Positions 8,644-17,354 are shown, numbered from the stretch's first letter. The stretch: 64,000 bases of DNA from an uncultured Aquimarina sp. (GCA_947496705.1 CANMDW010000005.1:170666-234665); one strand, 5' to 3'. A program made the numbers and translations. Notes: generated by a model not told the origin, from the sequence alone.

Positions 8644-9900
8644 ATGAATTTTTCGGGTTACGATCCAACACAAATCATTAATCCTTTGTTACGACTTTTA
8701 CTTCATTATGTCAACTCTTTTTCGGGATTGTCAAAAGAGGTCTGGTGGTTGGCATTAATTACGCTAATCAACAGAGCTGGAGCGATGGTAATTCCATTTT
8801 TGTCATTGTATCTTACAGATGATTTAGATTTTTCGCTACAACAGGTAGGATGGATTATGACAAGTTTTGGTTTAGGTTCTTTTTTTGGAGCTTGGTTAGG
8901 AGGAAAATTAAGCGATCAAATTGGCTACTACAAGGTTATATTAGGATCTCTTTTTTTAACCGGTATTTCATTTTTGTTTATACAATATTTTACAAGCTTC
9001 TGGAGTATTTGCATTGGTTTTTTTATTCTTATTGCTATTGCAGATGCTGCAAGACCAGCGTTTTTTGTTGCTCTAAGTGCTTATAGTAAACCAGAGAACA
9101 AAACCAGATCTCTTACTTTTATCAGACTAGCTATTAATCTGGGATTCTCGGCCGGACCAGCATTGGGTGGGTTGATTATCGCGTCTATAGGGTATTACGG
9201 ATTGTTTTGGGTTGATGGTATTACCTGTATCATAGCCGGTTTGGTAATGATACGAACACTACATCCCAAAAAAGCAAAAATACTGGATAAAGAGACGGTG
9301 ATAGAAAATCCTAAAAAAGCACATAGCGATGGTATTTATATGCTGTTTCTTATTTCGCTGGCGTTATTTGGGTTTATATTTGTACAGTATTTTTCTACCG
9401 TTCCTTTATATTACAAAGAAATACATCGTTTATCTGAAGAAAAAATCGGTTTATTACTTGCTATGAACGGAGCTTTGATATTTTTCTTTGAAATGCCATT
9501 GATAGCCTATTTAGAAAAGACCAGTATTTCGAAAATCGGAAATGTTATCGGGGGATTACTCCTTACCGGAATAAGTTTTGTTTTATTATTGATTACACCC
9601 TGGGGCGGTATTCTGGTTATCGGAATGATAATAGCCACTCTGGGTGAAATGGTAGCGTTTCCATTCGGAAATGCTTTTGCCCTGGAAAGAGCAAAAAGAG
9701 GCAAACAAGGCGCATATATGGGATTGTATACCATGTCATTCTCTGTAGCTCATATTTTTGGACATAATTCAGGAATGCAGTTAATAGACAATTTTGGTTA
9801 TAACAATACCTGGATTTTTATGGCATTAATCGCCATTTTTGGAACTATTTTACTATTGATAGTAAAACGAAAGCTGAATCAAGAAAAAACAACTCATTAA
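8644..9900 (+). CDS. MFS transporter
   Basis: 418 residues and about 12 transmembrane helices. The loop 2-3 signature is GGKLSDQIGYYKVI, with a weaker relative after the sixth helix. The length fits drug/proton antiporter-type MFS proteins. A cytoplasmic basic linker (HPKKAKILDKETVIENPKK) separates the two six-helix halves. The gene is followed 20 bp later by a DJ-1/PfpI lipoprotein gene, probably co-transcribed. Substrate unknown. Confidence 0.9.
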   Translation: MNFSGYDPTQIINPLLRLLLHYVNSFSGLSKEVWWLALITLINRAGAMVIPFLSLYLTDDLDFSLQQVGWIMTSFGLGSFFGAWLGGKLSDQIGYYKVILGSLFLTGISFLFIQYFTSFWSICIGFFILIAIADAARPAFFVALSAYSKPENKTRSLTFIRLAINLGFSAGPALGGLIIASIGYYGLFWVDGITCIIAGLVMIRTLHPKKAKILDKETVIENPKKAHSDGIYMLFLISLALFGFIFVQYFSTVPLYYKEIHRLSEEKIGLLLAMNGALIFFFEMPLIAYLEKTSISKIGNVIGGLLLTGISFVLLLITPWGGILVIGMIIATLGEMVAFPFGNAFALERAKRGKQGAYMGLYTMSFSVAHIFGHNSGMQLIDNFGYNNTWIFMALIAIFGTILLLIVKRKLNQEKTTH

Positions 9901-9920
9901 AAATCATTTTTAAAACCTAT

Positions 9921-10685
9921 ATGATGATGAAAAATTTACTTTTTACACTACTCCTAACTTTAATTTTTGGATGTGCCGAAGTACAACAAGAAAAACAATC
10001 AAACGCTAAAGAAAAGAAAACAGAGCTGGCAGATAAAAAAAAGATGTTTCCAAAACTAGTTCCCAACAGATATAATGTAGCTTTTTTGATTATGGACGGG
10101 ACCTATAACACCGAATTTACCGCCCCATATGATATCTTTCAACATACGCAGTATCGAAAAAACATCAAACAGATGAATGTTTTTACCATTGCCAATACAG
10201 ATCACCTTATTACTACTTTTGAAGGTGTAAAAATAATTCCTGATTACAATTATGCAAAAGATCCGCTTCCAAAAATAGACATTCTGGTGGTACCCAGTGC
10301 AGAACATCATTTGGATACTGATCTGGAGGACGAACTCATGATCAATTTTGTGCAACAAGTTGATAAGGATGCTACTTTTATGACTTCTCATTGTGATGGA
10401 GCATTTGTTCTGGCCAAAGCCGGAGTACTAAATGACAAAGTTTCTACCACTTTTCCCAGTGATATTGACAAAATGCGTACGATGTTTCCTGAGTTGGATA
10501 TAAGAAAAGAAGTGTTGTTTGTACACGACGGGAAGTATATCACCTCGGCCGGAGGTGCTAAAAGTTTTGAAGCCGCCTTGTATCTATGCGAATATTTATA
10601 TGGTGCAGAGATTGCACGTTCACTTGCAGGTGGTCTGGTAATCGATTGGAAACTTGAAGAAGTACCTCATTTGGTTATAAAATAA
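9921..10685 (+). CDS. DJ-1/PfpI family lipoprotein
   Basis: 254 residues starting MMMKNLLF, with a lipobox (TLIFGC) and a charged Lys/Glu-rich linker before a DJ-1/PfpI (class I glutamine amidotransferase-like) domain from about residue 50. The nucleophile-elbow Cys is in TSHCDGAFVLAKAGVL, and GGAKSFEAALYL matches the C-terminal helix of AraC-type or isonitrile hydratase-like members. An extracytoplasmic anchored member is unusual. Chemistry is unknown (hydrolase, chaperone or glyoxalase-like). It follows the MFS gene by 20 bp and ends at a strong terminator. Confidence 0.85.
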   Translation: MMMKNLLFTLLLTLIFGCAEVQQEKQSNAKEKKTELADKKKMFPKLVPNRYNVAFLIMDGTYNTEFTAPYDIFQHTQYRKNIKQMNVFTIANTDHLITTFEGVKIIPDYNYAKDPLPKIDILVVPSAEHHLDTDLEDELMINFVQQVDKDATFMTSHCDGAFVLAKAGVLNDKVSTTFPSDIDKMRTMFPELDIRKEVLFVHDGKYITSAGGAKSFEAALYLCEYLYGAEIARSLAGGLVIDWKLEEVPHLVIK

Positions 10686-10689
10686 GCAT

Positions 10690-10792
10690 TAAAAAAGCGC
10701 TCTTTGCGGAGCGCTTTTAAAAACAGTCGGGGCAAACTACGTACTCTCTTTAGCTTCAAGATCTGGGGTCTTTCAGACTAATGTCCTCACAC
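10690..10792 (-). ncRNA. Candidate small RNA, copy 1 of a repeated element with terminator
   Basis: Read on the minus strand: GTGTGAGGACATTAG (10792-10778), a variable 22-nt insert, CTAAAGAGAGTAC (10753-10741), then a GC-rich hairpin with a T tail (10718-10693). The same conserved blocks, order and terminator occur at 12605-12528. TTAG and CTAA can pair to close the variable insert. A TAATTTTG (-7-like) box lies upstream at 10824-10817. This order suggests a short structured transcript. Its identity (for example an existing Rfam class) is not known to me. Confidence 0.5.
10693..10718. terminator. Rho-independent terminator
   Basis: AAAAGCGCTC / GAGCGCTTTT with a 6-nt loop. It ends the plus-strand MFS-PfpI transcript and, read the other way, the candidate small RNA. 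Confidence 0.9.
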
Positions 10793-10990
10793 CTAATTTG
10801 TCTCCCTGATGTATTCCAAAATTAAAATTTTAATTCCATACCGTCATATAGATCAAAATGTTAATTTGCCACACACACCAAGTACTTTTAAGTTGATGTA
10901 AATTTAAGGTAAATAAATTGTAAATACAAAATATTTGACGATTAAAAACATAAAAAATCGATGAAATACACAAAATTTTATGATTTCAAT

Positions 10991-12415
10991 TTATTTTGAA
11001 AAGAAATATTTAGAAGTTCCCAGGTATTTTTCTATTAATTTATTATAATCTCTTGTCATTTTTATAGCCAATGTACCTTCAATAGTATAAAGGCTATCCA
11101 GATCTTTATATCCGTTCTGAAGCATTCTCTCCAAATAGAACAAAGCCGTTTGATAATCCTGGTCCTGAGTGCTCAAGGAAATGATCGATTTATAGGACTC
11201 AAAATCCTTTTTATCGATCACGGTACTCAATATGTTTAAAAACATTCTTTTTTCCAGGTTTTTTGTATCCTTGGTATAACTAATTTTAAAACTATCTACA
11301 AGCTGTTTAAGATATCCTTTCATCCTGCTTGCCATAGCATAGGCATATCGCTCTTTACTCTGCGACAAAGTATCCAGCGTTGATATCTGGTATTGCCACC
11401 ATCCCATATTTTCGTAACGTTCTTCTTCAATATCTTCTTCTATAGAAAATAAATATAATTCTCTGAGGAAATTTTCCCGATTCAGATATTTTGTTTGAAG
11501 TCGTTTCTGACGTCTATATCTTTTTAGTTTTTTAATCTCTTTCTGTTTTTCTTTTAAATGATTCGTATCAAAAAACATGCTGTATTTCAACCGTATTCGC
11601 TTTACTTCATCATGTGCATACAAAAATTCTCCTTTATCAAAATAAGATGTTATATGTTTTAGATCTTCTTGAAATAAATTCTCTACCCAAGCAGTATCTT
11701 TTGGCATTCTTCCTTTAAGCATTGCCTGCAAGGTAAAGGTCGAAAGCGCTTTTTTGATGAGTTCCTGATCTGGTAATTCATCATCGCCTTCATATACCAA
11801 AACATCGGCAGGAACTGCCCTGCTTTTTAAATACGTCTTATTATCTAGAAAATCTCTGTAATTATGTGTATTCATGTTCACAATTCCCATATAATAAAAA
11901 CTCTTTCCTATTTTCATAGCTGGGATATACTGATGTGTATCTCCTATTGCCAGTATTCCAAATATGTCTTTAGCATATACAGCAGGTAATAAACTCACCA
12001 ATTTTGCATCCTCTCCCATTCCTGCAACATACGCTCTTCCTTTTTGAATTGGAAAAAGAGAAAAAATATGATTCATAAAAACAGGTATGTACGCTATCTT
12101 TTCTTTCTCTTTCTGATTCTCTAAAAAATTGCTAATTGCCACAATATACCCAAACTCTTCTGCTGCATCTTTATATACTTTTGCTATATCTTTAGTATTT
12201 CCTGTAGCATCAAACCCTAAGAGCACAGGCCAGTTTTTGTCTAAGTCAAAAGATGTTGGTAAATAAATACTAAAGGTATTACCGGTAGCAGGAACAACCA
12301 GAGAGTCAATAACCGTTCCTTTTTTGAGTGTTAAAGTAGTTTGACTGTAGCTGTCATACATCACCAAAAAAAGGAACGCATAAACAAAGTGATATTTTAA
12401 AAGAAATAATCGCAC
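10991..12415 (-). CDS. Secreted alpha/beta-hydrolase-like protein lacking catalytic residues
   Basis: 474 residues with a GTG start and a signal peptide ending near SYSQ. The N-terminal ~230 residues parallel the secreted hydrolase at 14366-15547 (both have a VIDS..V...xTF.xYLPxSFD opening). The nucleophile elbow of that paralogue, GFSGG, is replaced here by GMGED, and the His-bearing segment (GKHSWPP) is replaced by GDDELPD. A catalytically dead relative is therefore likely. The C-terminal half is Lys/Glu-rich helical (KEKQKEIKKLKRYRR) with TPR-like character. Role unknown. Confidence 0.7.
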   Translation of the reverse strand: MRLFLLKYHFVYAFLFLVMYDSYSQTTLTLKKGTVIDSLVVPATGNTFSIYLPTSFDLDKNWPVLLGFDATGNTKDIAKVYKDAAEEFGYIVAISNFLENQKEKEKIAYIPVFMNHIFSLFPIQKGRAYVAGMGEDAKLVSLLPAVYAKDIFGILAIGDTHQYIPAMKIGKSFYYMGIVNMNTHNYRDFLDNKTYLKSRAVPADVLVYEGDDELPDQELIKKALSTFTLQAMLKGRMPKDTAWVENLFQEDLKHITSYFDKGEFLYAHDEVKRIRLKYSMFFDTNHLKEKQKEIKKLKRYRRQKRLQTKYLNRENFLRELYLFSIEEDIEEERYENMGWWQYQISTLDTLSQSKERYAYAMASRMKGYLKQLVDSFKISYTKDTKNLEKRMFLNILSTVIDKKDFESYKSIISLSTQDQDYQTALFYLERMLQNGYKDLDSLYTIEGTLAIKMTRDYNKLIEKYLGTSKYFFSK

Positions 12416-12435
12416 AATACCATAATTTTATAACT

Positions 12436-12452
12436 GAACTCATCTTGAGTTC
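12436..12452. repeat. 17-bp imperfect palindrome, copy 1
   Basis: GAACTCATCTTGAGTTC, 7-bp arms around TCT, 21 bp upstream of the hydrolase-like gene start (12415). Identical copy at 12506-12522 and one-mismatch copy at 19190-19206. Could be an operator or mobile-element end. Confidence 0.5.
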
Positions 12453-12505
12453 ACTAAATAACACAAAAAAACTGCTCCTATGTAGATTTTAGCAATATTT
12501 TAGTA

Positions 12506-12522
12506 GAACTCATCTTGAGTTC
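12506..12522. repeat. 17-bp imperfect palindrome, copy 2
   Basis: Identical to the copy at 12436, with starts 70 bp apart, lying between a terminator and the hydrolase-like gene start. Confidence 0.5.
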
Positions 12523-12527
12523 AACAA

Positions 12528-12557
12528 AAAAACACCTGAATAAATCCAGGTGTTTTT
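12528..12557 (-). terminator. Rho-independent terminator
   Basis: AAAAACACCTG / CAGGTGTTTTT with an 8-nt loop, T-tailed on the minus strand, downstream of the lrp-like gene and forming the end of small-RNA candidate copy 2. Confidence 0.85.
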
Positions 12558-12605
12558 ATCTCTTCCTTGTACTCTCTTTAGTTTCCCTAACTAATGTCCT
12601 CACAC
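12528..12605 (-). ncRNA. Candidate small RNA, copy 2 of a repeated element with terminator
   Basis: On the minus strand: GTGTGAGGACATTAG (12605-12591), a short insert, CTAAAGAGAGTAC (12581-12569), then the terminator. Here TTAGTT and AACTAA can form a small hairpin. Lies 50 bp after the lrp-like stop codon, so it could be processed from that mRNA or made from a TATATTTG-like box at 12636-12629. Confidence 0.5.
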
Positions 12606-12655
12606 AAGATAAAGATGGTTCTCTCTCACAAATATATACAAATCTCATGCCAAAA

Positions 12656-13120
12656 TTATAATTCAACTTCATTTAACCCCGCTCCGCCTGTAATTGGGTT
12701 GTTTTCTATTAAATTAGAAAGGATGATATGGGTTTTAACCTCACCATAGGTAATGAGTCCATCGATAAATTCTTGTAAATGTATCTGATCGCGCAATACT
12801 ACTTCCATGATTATATTTTCATTTCCTGTAATACGATAACAATTCAATACTTCTTTAAATTCGGATACTTTTAATAAAAACGGTTTTAACCGTCCCATAA
12901 ATGCTCGAAGTGTAATAATTGCTTTCAATTGATAGCCCGTTTTAGTGTAAGACACCTCAGCCTTGTATCCCGTTATAACTCCATAATCTTCCATCTTTTT
13001 TATTCTCTCGGCTACAGCAGGAGAACTTAGCCCTACCTTTCTTCCAATTTCGGCATTAGATAACCTCGCATTCTGCTGTAAACAGTTCAGAATACCCCAG
13101 TTTGTAGAATCTATTTTCAT
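12656..13120 (-). CDS. Lrp/AsnC family transcriptional regulator
   Basis: 154 residues. The N-terminal winged HTH (about 1-60) is typical: STNWGILNCLQQNARLSNAEI, GLSSPAVAERIKKMEDYGVITGY. The C-terminal RAM/ligand-binding domain (about 68-150) contains TGNENIIMEVVLRD. Such regulators respond to amino acids or related metabolites and form octameric rings on DNA. The neighbouring genes give no clear target. It is divergent from the 127-residue gene at 13233. Confidence 0.92.
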   Translation of the reverse strand: MKIDSTNWGILNCLQQNARLSNAEIGRKVGLSSPAVAERIKKMEDYGVITGYKAEVSYTKTGYQLKAIITLRAFMGRLKPFLLKVSEFKEVLNCYRITGNENIIMEVVLRDQIHLQEFIDGLITYGEVKTHIILSNLIENNPITGGAGLNEVEL

Positions 13121-13232
13121 TTTAAATAAAAAATCACATTTATAATTAATTACTAAGGTAAATTAACTAATTAACTTTAAATTCAAAAGAAAAAATACTA
13201 AAAATAGCATTATTTTTGAAAAAGAATTTGCT

Positions 13233-13616
13233 ATGAGATTACAACCACGAAATAAAAGGTTATATAAGAAAGCTCTTGAAATATTTACGCTCTCCCGTAG
13301 TATTTCAAACTATCTTATTCATGATTTAGCTCCATTACAAAATAATGGTAGTGAAAACCCTCATATTTATTTTACTGGTGATATCATCAGGCAATCAGAT
13401 GCATTGGCTCCAAAAATAATTAATGCCGAAAACCAAACTTTTCAGGATGATCGTATCAAGCAGGCCAATTCCTTAATACGTATAACCAACAGGCTGTATA
13501 AAAATTGTGAACGCCTCGAACAGTCACAAAGCAATGGGAAAGAGTTTTTAGCACTTTTACGAAAAGAGCTCAGAAAATTTAAGCATTTGCAACGTAATTG
13601 GATGATGAGTTTGTAA
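13233..13616 (+). CDS. Unknown helical protein, paralogue of the next gene
   Basis: 127 residues, all alpha, basic (MRLQPRNKRLYKKALEIF start). Its C-terminal half aligns without large gaps to the 177-residue product at 13838 (APKIINAE with PAKIAGAE; FLALLRKELRKFKHL with YLDLIRSEIEEFRVL; both end near a Trp). That pattern suggests a four-helix bundle. A TATTTTTG box at 13211-13218 is close to the start. No function can be assigned. Divergent from the Lrp-type gene. Confidence 0.7.
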   Translation: MRLQPRNKRLYKKALEIFTLSRSISNYLIHDLAPLQNNGSENPHIYFTGDIIRQSDALAPKIINAENQTFQDDRIKQANSLIRITNRLYKNCERLEQSQSNGKEFLALLRKELRKFKHLQRNWMMSL

Positions 13617-13636
13617 CCGTCATAACAGATTAATTT

Positions 13637-13784
13637 ATCTTCACTTTTTTCTTACCTGCGAATTTATCATTCTTGCCCAACTGTGTTGCTCAAGTGGGTT
13701 AATTGCTGATTTCTACCCTGCCTGCAGCAGGCTGGCTGGCATACTATTTAGAGCTCACTAACAGAAAAAAGTCAAGATGAGTTC
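13637..13784. repeat. Possible short inverted-repeat element between the paralogues
   Basis: ATCTTCACTTTTTTCT at the left and AGAAAAAAGTCAAGAT at the right match as inverted repeats with one mismatch. The right end continues into GAGTTC, the same end sequence as the palindromes at 12436 and 43284. The interior holds a CCTGCC/GGCAGG-type repeat. Weak MITE-like candidate. Confidence 0.35.
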
Positions 13785-13837
13785 TATAAATAATTTCTTC
13801 TTCTTACATTTACTTCACCATCAAAATAGCAAATTTC

Positions 13838-14371
13838 ATGTTTGAAGACGAAGACGATAATCACAAATCTTTTGACGATACCAAAAAAATGCCGATTTTC
13901 AAAAAGGCTGAGCATATTCTCATCATTACCAGACGTTTGGTTGAAGTGATCTCTAAAGAAGATAGCGATGCGAAAGATGATTATGAAAAATCCATGTTAG
14001 AGCATCACGCAGATTATTTAATGAACAACGCTTCTATCATTCCTGCAAAAATCGCTGGAGCCGAAGGCGCAGATCTTTACGATATTCGCATGGAAAATGC
14101 CGCTATCATCAGAAAAGCAGCAAGAGAGATAACGACCGATTGCACAGGATTAAAAATGTCGGGGTTTAAAGAAACCGATTATTTAGATTTAATAAGAAGT
14201 GAGATCGAAGAATTCAGGGTTTTATTTGCCGAATGGGTAAAAACATTTGATATCGACAATTATATTATCGATCGGTGGGGGTTATTCAATCCCCCTGGTG
14301 TTAATTATGACGATCACGATCCTGATGATGATATTCCTTTTAATCCAGAGGATTTCTTTGATGATTTATGA
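13838..14371 (+). CDS. Unknown acidic helical protein, paralogue of the previous gene
   Basis: 177 residues. An acidic N-terminus (MFEDEDDN) and a strongly acidic tail (DDHDPDDDIPFNPEDFFDDL) flank a helical core homologous to the 127-residue protein 221 bp upstream. The shared pattern is a helix with KKAEHILIITRRLVE, then PAKIAGAE, then EIEEFRVLFAEWVKTF. Tandem duplication followed by divergence of the tails is the simplest reading. The protein overlaps the convergent hydrolase gene by 6 bp. Function unknown. Confidence 0.7.
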   Translation: MFEDEDDNHKSFDDTKKMPIFKKAEHILIITRRLVEVISKEDSDAKDDYEKSMLEHHADYLMNNASIIPAKIAGAEGADLYDIRMENAAIIRKAAREITTDCTGLKMSGFKETDYLDLIRSEIEEFRVLFAEWVKTFDIDNYIIDRWGLFNPPGVNYDDHDPDDDIPFNPEDFFDDL

Positions 14372-15547
14372 ATCAGGATAAATAAGTTTACGAATCCTAT
14401 TACAAAATTGCTTTTGTTTTTCGCTAGATTGGTGCAAATTGGGATTATTCATCGAAAAAGCCAAAGCAAATATTTTAAACCGCACCCTCTCTACCATTTT
14501 ATTCGTCTCTGGATCTGCAGATTCTTTTAATTGACCCAATTCTTGCTCCCACCAATCCATATCACTTTTATCTGGTTTGCTATAATCTGTTATAAAACGT
14601 GTGTTGAATTTTGTTGTTAGTTTAGCTTCTTTGTCGAATGCCTTTGACAACGATTTTATCGAATTCTTATACAATTTACTCTTTTGAAGCTCTTTATACT
14701 TAGCAGCTACACTATCCAAATCATAAAAAGATGAATATGTAAGTAAAATTCGTTCATAATTTTCAGCCGCCTGAAGCAATGTATTATCAGCTTCAGATTT
14801 TAGTGCTGTTTCATAACTTTTCTGATAACTTTTATAGATCTCGGTCTCGGCTTTTGCTTTACTTCCTTTTTTATGAGACTGTATTTCCAGCCAGTCAAAT
14901 GCTCTTTTAATCTGTTCTGATGGTGGCCAGCTATGCTTACCGTTATATATAAATAAGGTCTGATTAAAATTAAATTTCTGTAAATACCCTTTGGCACGAA
15001 CCATTTCCATATAATTCATATCGCGGTCTCCACAAATTCCAACAAATGCGAATTTTTGAATCGATGGCCTATGTCCCGGGGTTGAAGAAAATGCTGCACC
15101 ACAAGCTATCACTCCGGCAATTTGATCTGTTAATACGGCGATCGCCGATGCCAAACGGGCCCCTCCCGAAAATCCAGCCAGAAAGATCTGGTTTTCTTTA
15201 ATTTTAAAATTTGAAAAAACATGGTTAAATAATCGGTCGGTGGCATTAAAATTTCGCTCATAAGGTCCGTTTCTGGTAGTATTTGAGCAGATCAAAATAT
15301 GATTATATGCTTCTGATGCCTCTACAAAAGGTTCTATTCCTATCTTACCCCTGGCCGCCGGTTCAAAAATAAAAACTATGGAAGATGGTTGTGTAGCATC
15401 AAAAGACGAGGGAAGGTAGAGCGCAAAAGTTTCTTTAGTATTTTCTGAAACCGGAATAGAATCAATGACTTTTCCGGTTTCAAAAGTAGGTTGGGCACTA
15501 CCAAAAAAAGCAAAACCCCATAAAAAAACAAATACAGGTACCCTCAT
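14366..15547 (-). CDS. Secreted alpha/beta hydrolase (esterase/PHB depolymerase-like)
   Basis: 393 residues with a signal peptide ending about FFGSAQ. The hydrolase domain spans about residues 20-230: nucleophile elbow AGFSGGARLA with Ser, oxyanion-type strand VFIFEPAARG, and a candidate catalytic His in GKHSWPP. The helical C-terminus resembles the catalytically dead paralogue at 10991. Its ATG overlaps the stop of the upstream amidohydrolase gene (ATGA), so the two are translationally coupled and probably act in one extracytoplasmic degradation step. Substrate unknown. Confidence 0.8.
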   Translation of the reverse strand: MRVPVFVFLWGFAFFGSAQPTFETGKVIDSIPVSENTKETFALYLPSSFDATQPSSIVFIFEPAARGKIGIEPFVEASEAYNHILICSNTTRNGPYERNFNATDRLFNHVFSNFKIKENQIFLAGFSGGARLASAIAVLTDQIAGVIACGAAFSSTPGHRPSIQKFAFVGICGDRDMNYMEMVRAKGYLQKFNFNQTLFIYNGKHSWPPSEQIKRAFDWLEIQSHKKGSKAKAETEIYKSYQKSYETALKSEADNTLLQAAENYERILLTYSSFYDLDSVAAKYKELQKSKLYKNSIKSLSKAFDKEAKLTTKFNTRFITDYSKPDKSDMDWWEQELGQLKESADPETNKMVERVRFKIFALAFSMNNPNLHQSSEKQKQFCNRIRKLIYPDS

Positions 15548-16875
15548 TTATACTGCTTTCCGTGTTTAATAACAATATCCACATTCTGTAATTTACTGAT
15601 ATGCCTTAGCACATCTCCTTTTACAGCTATAATATCTGCATATTTACCTTCGGTAACGGTCCCTACCTCATCGGCGACTCCCATCCATAATGAAGGCCAA
15701 TAGGTCGCTGCACGTATGGCATACATAGGATCGATCCCAAATTCGTTGACCCAAACATCTAATTCATTCCAGGTGGATTGGCTGTGAAATTTCATGGGAA
15801 TTCCACTATCGGTACCGATCATCAACACCACGCCTGCATCCATTAATTGTTTGATTTTGGTTTCCAGAGTAGGTTTACGCAAAGGTGTTAACTGAAAGTA
15901 CGGCAAACGATCCTTATGCTTAAAACTGTTTTTAATATCTGCAATAATGGTATCATGCAAACCCCTATGCCATGAATCATTGTCTAAATGTTCCCCATTG
16001 TCCCTCACATATTCATAATTATACAATCCTTCTACAGTAGGGCACCAAAATAAAGGTCCCAGATTCATCTGGGCAGTACGCTCTTTGATCGCCTCCATCA
16101 CATCATCGGGGTATTTGGGCGCAGAAGACAAGCCTGTATGTTCAAAACAATCAGCACCAGCCTGCAGCCCCATTCTAATTTCCTGCGGACGATGGCCATG
16201 CGCCACCACTTTTAAATTGTATTTATGCGCCGTATCTACTACTGCCTGCAACTCATCTTTGGTCATTTGATCCTGGTCGATCAATTTGATGCAATCTACA
16301 CCGGCATCGGCTAGTTTTTTAACTTTCTTTCGGGCATCTTCCCCTCCATTCACGCCCCAGCGAAAAGCCTCGGTTCCGGGATATGGTTTCTTTTGAATAA
16401 ATGGCCCTGAAACGTATAAGGTAGCTCCGGGTATTTCTCCTTTATTGATTCGATCTCTTACCGAAATGCTTTCTTTAAGCGGTGCTCCCAGATCTCTGGC
16501 ACTGGTTACCCCTGCCATTAACAATTGTTCTGCCGAAGCCGGCATGATCACATTTTCCAGTAATGGTGGGTAGGTTTTATCCCAATAAACATAATCTGCA
16601 TGCCCATTAATCATGGTATGCACATGCATATCCCAAAGCCCGGGAAGTACAGACATGCCTTCGGTAGAGATCACCTGAGCATTATCTGGTACTTTTAAGG
16701 TTTCAACGGTGCCCACAGCTTTAATTTTTTTATCTTCAATAATAATTACACTATTTTGAATTGGCGTAGAGCCGAAACCGTCAATCAAAGTACCTCCTAC
16801 CAAAGCTTTTAAGGGTTTTTGCTGAGCGAAAGAAATAGTACAAATAAACAATCCCAGGAATAATTTTTGTATCAT
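15544..16875 (-). CDS. Secreted amidohydrolase (imidazolonepropionase/prolidase-like)
   Basis: 443 residues, signal peptide cut near ISFAQQ. Metal ligands of the amidohydrolase superfamily are all visible: HVH in WDMHVHT, the probable carboxylated Lys in CIKLIDQD, His in VVAHGHRP, His in FEHTGL, and Asp in IGTDSG. The product is therefore expected to be an active binuclear or mononuclear metal hydrolase in the periplasm, acting on cyclic amides or peptides. It is the first gene of a two-gene operon with the alpha/beta hydrolase, with a 21-bp tandem repeat upstream of it. Confidence 0.88.
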   Translation of the reverse strand: MIQKLFLGLFICTISFAQQKPLKALVGGTLIDGFGSTPIQNSVIIIEDKKIKAVGTVETLKVPDNAQVISTEGMSVLPGLWDMHVHTMINGHADYVYWDKTYPPLLENVIMPASAEQLLMAGVTSARDLGAPLKESISVRDRINKGEIPGATLYVSGPFIQKKPYPGTEAFRWGVNGGEDARKKVKKLADAGVDCIKLIDQDQMTKDELQAVVDTAHKYNLKVVAHGHRPQEIRMGLQAGADCFEHTGLSSAPKYPDDVMEAIKERTAQMNLGPLFWCPTVEGLYNYEYVRDNGEHLDNDSWHRGLHDTIIADIKNSFKHKDRLPYFQLTPLRKPTLETKIKQLMDAGVVLMIGTDSGIPMKFHSQSTWNELDVWVNEFGIDPMYAIRAATYWPSLWMGVADEVGTVTEGKYADIIAVKGDVLRHISKLQNVDIVIKHGKQYK

Positions 16876-16982
16876 GATTTGTGTTTCTTTAAAAATACTG
16901 AAACTCCATGAAATAAAAAATAATCAACAAGCGGAAGATAATAACAAGTGTTGACAGTTCCTGCCATACTGAGTTTTATTAT

Positions 16983-17108
16983 CACTCCGAGGTCTTTGCA
17001 CAACACTTCGAGATCTTTGCACAACACTCCGAGGTTGTTTCCCAGCACTCCGAGGTCGTTTCCCAGCACTCCGAGGTTGTTTCCCAGTACTCCGAAATTG
17101 TTTCCTAA
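16983..17108. repeat. Six 21-bp tandem repeats
   Basis: Units begin CACTCCGAGG and end TTTCCCAG or TTTGCACAA, with few changes and exactly 21 bp spacing. They start 108 bp upstream of the amidohydrolase ATG. Because 21 is a multiple of 3, an open frame results on the minus strand, but it is only this repeat and I do not call a gene. The rest of the 16876-17431 gap is AT-rich, with a hairpin at 17122-17176. Confidence 0.9.
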
Positions 17109-17121
17109 CGCTTCTGGATAG

Positions 17122-17176
17122 CCCCGTCAGGCTTGGTCAAAGAATTTTGGCATCTATAGCCTGACGAGGGTTTTTT
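17122..17176 (+). terminator. Hairpin with T tail, no obvious gene upstream
   Basis: CCCCGTCAGGC (17122) pairs with GCCTGACGAGGG (17159-17170), followed by TTTTTT on the plus strand. No plus-strand gene precedes it, so it would end a non-coding transcript reading across the 21-bp repeats, if any. Confidence 0.45.
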
Positions 17177-17325
17177 CAGTCATCTTTTTTTGATAAAATA
17201 GATTTCGGATCGCTAGAATAAAATTGACTAAAAACTTATGTAAACCTTTATAAACAGTTTGTAAATTAGAGTTTATCCAGAAAATAAGTTTTTATTAAAA
17301 AAGCTATATTATAAGACTCTAAAGG

Positions 17326-17354
17326 TTTGTGTCAAATTCATTTCGGTATCTTTG
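17326..17354 (+). promoter_or_regulatory. Candidate plus-strand promoter
   Basis: TTTG (17326-17329), 17 nt, TATCTTTG (17347-17354) closely matches the Bacteroidota -33/-7 promoter. It reads into the 3' end of the minus-strand symporter gene. The first small open frame is 17403-17480 (25 codons). Confidence 0.4.

Noticed and set aside
16872..17069. 65-residue ORF of LGxxLGV repeats
   Set aside because: By-product of the 21-bp tandem repeat; overlaps the amidohydrolase start region.
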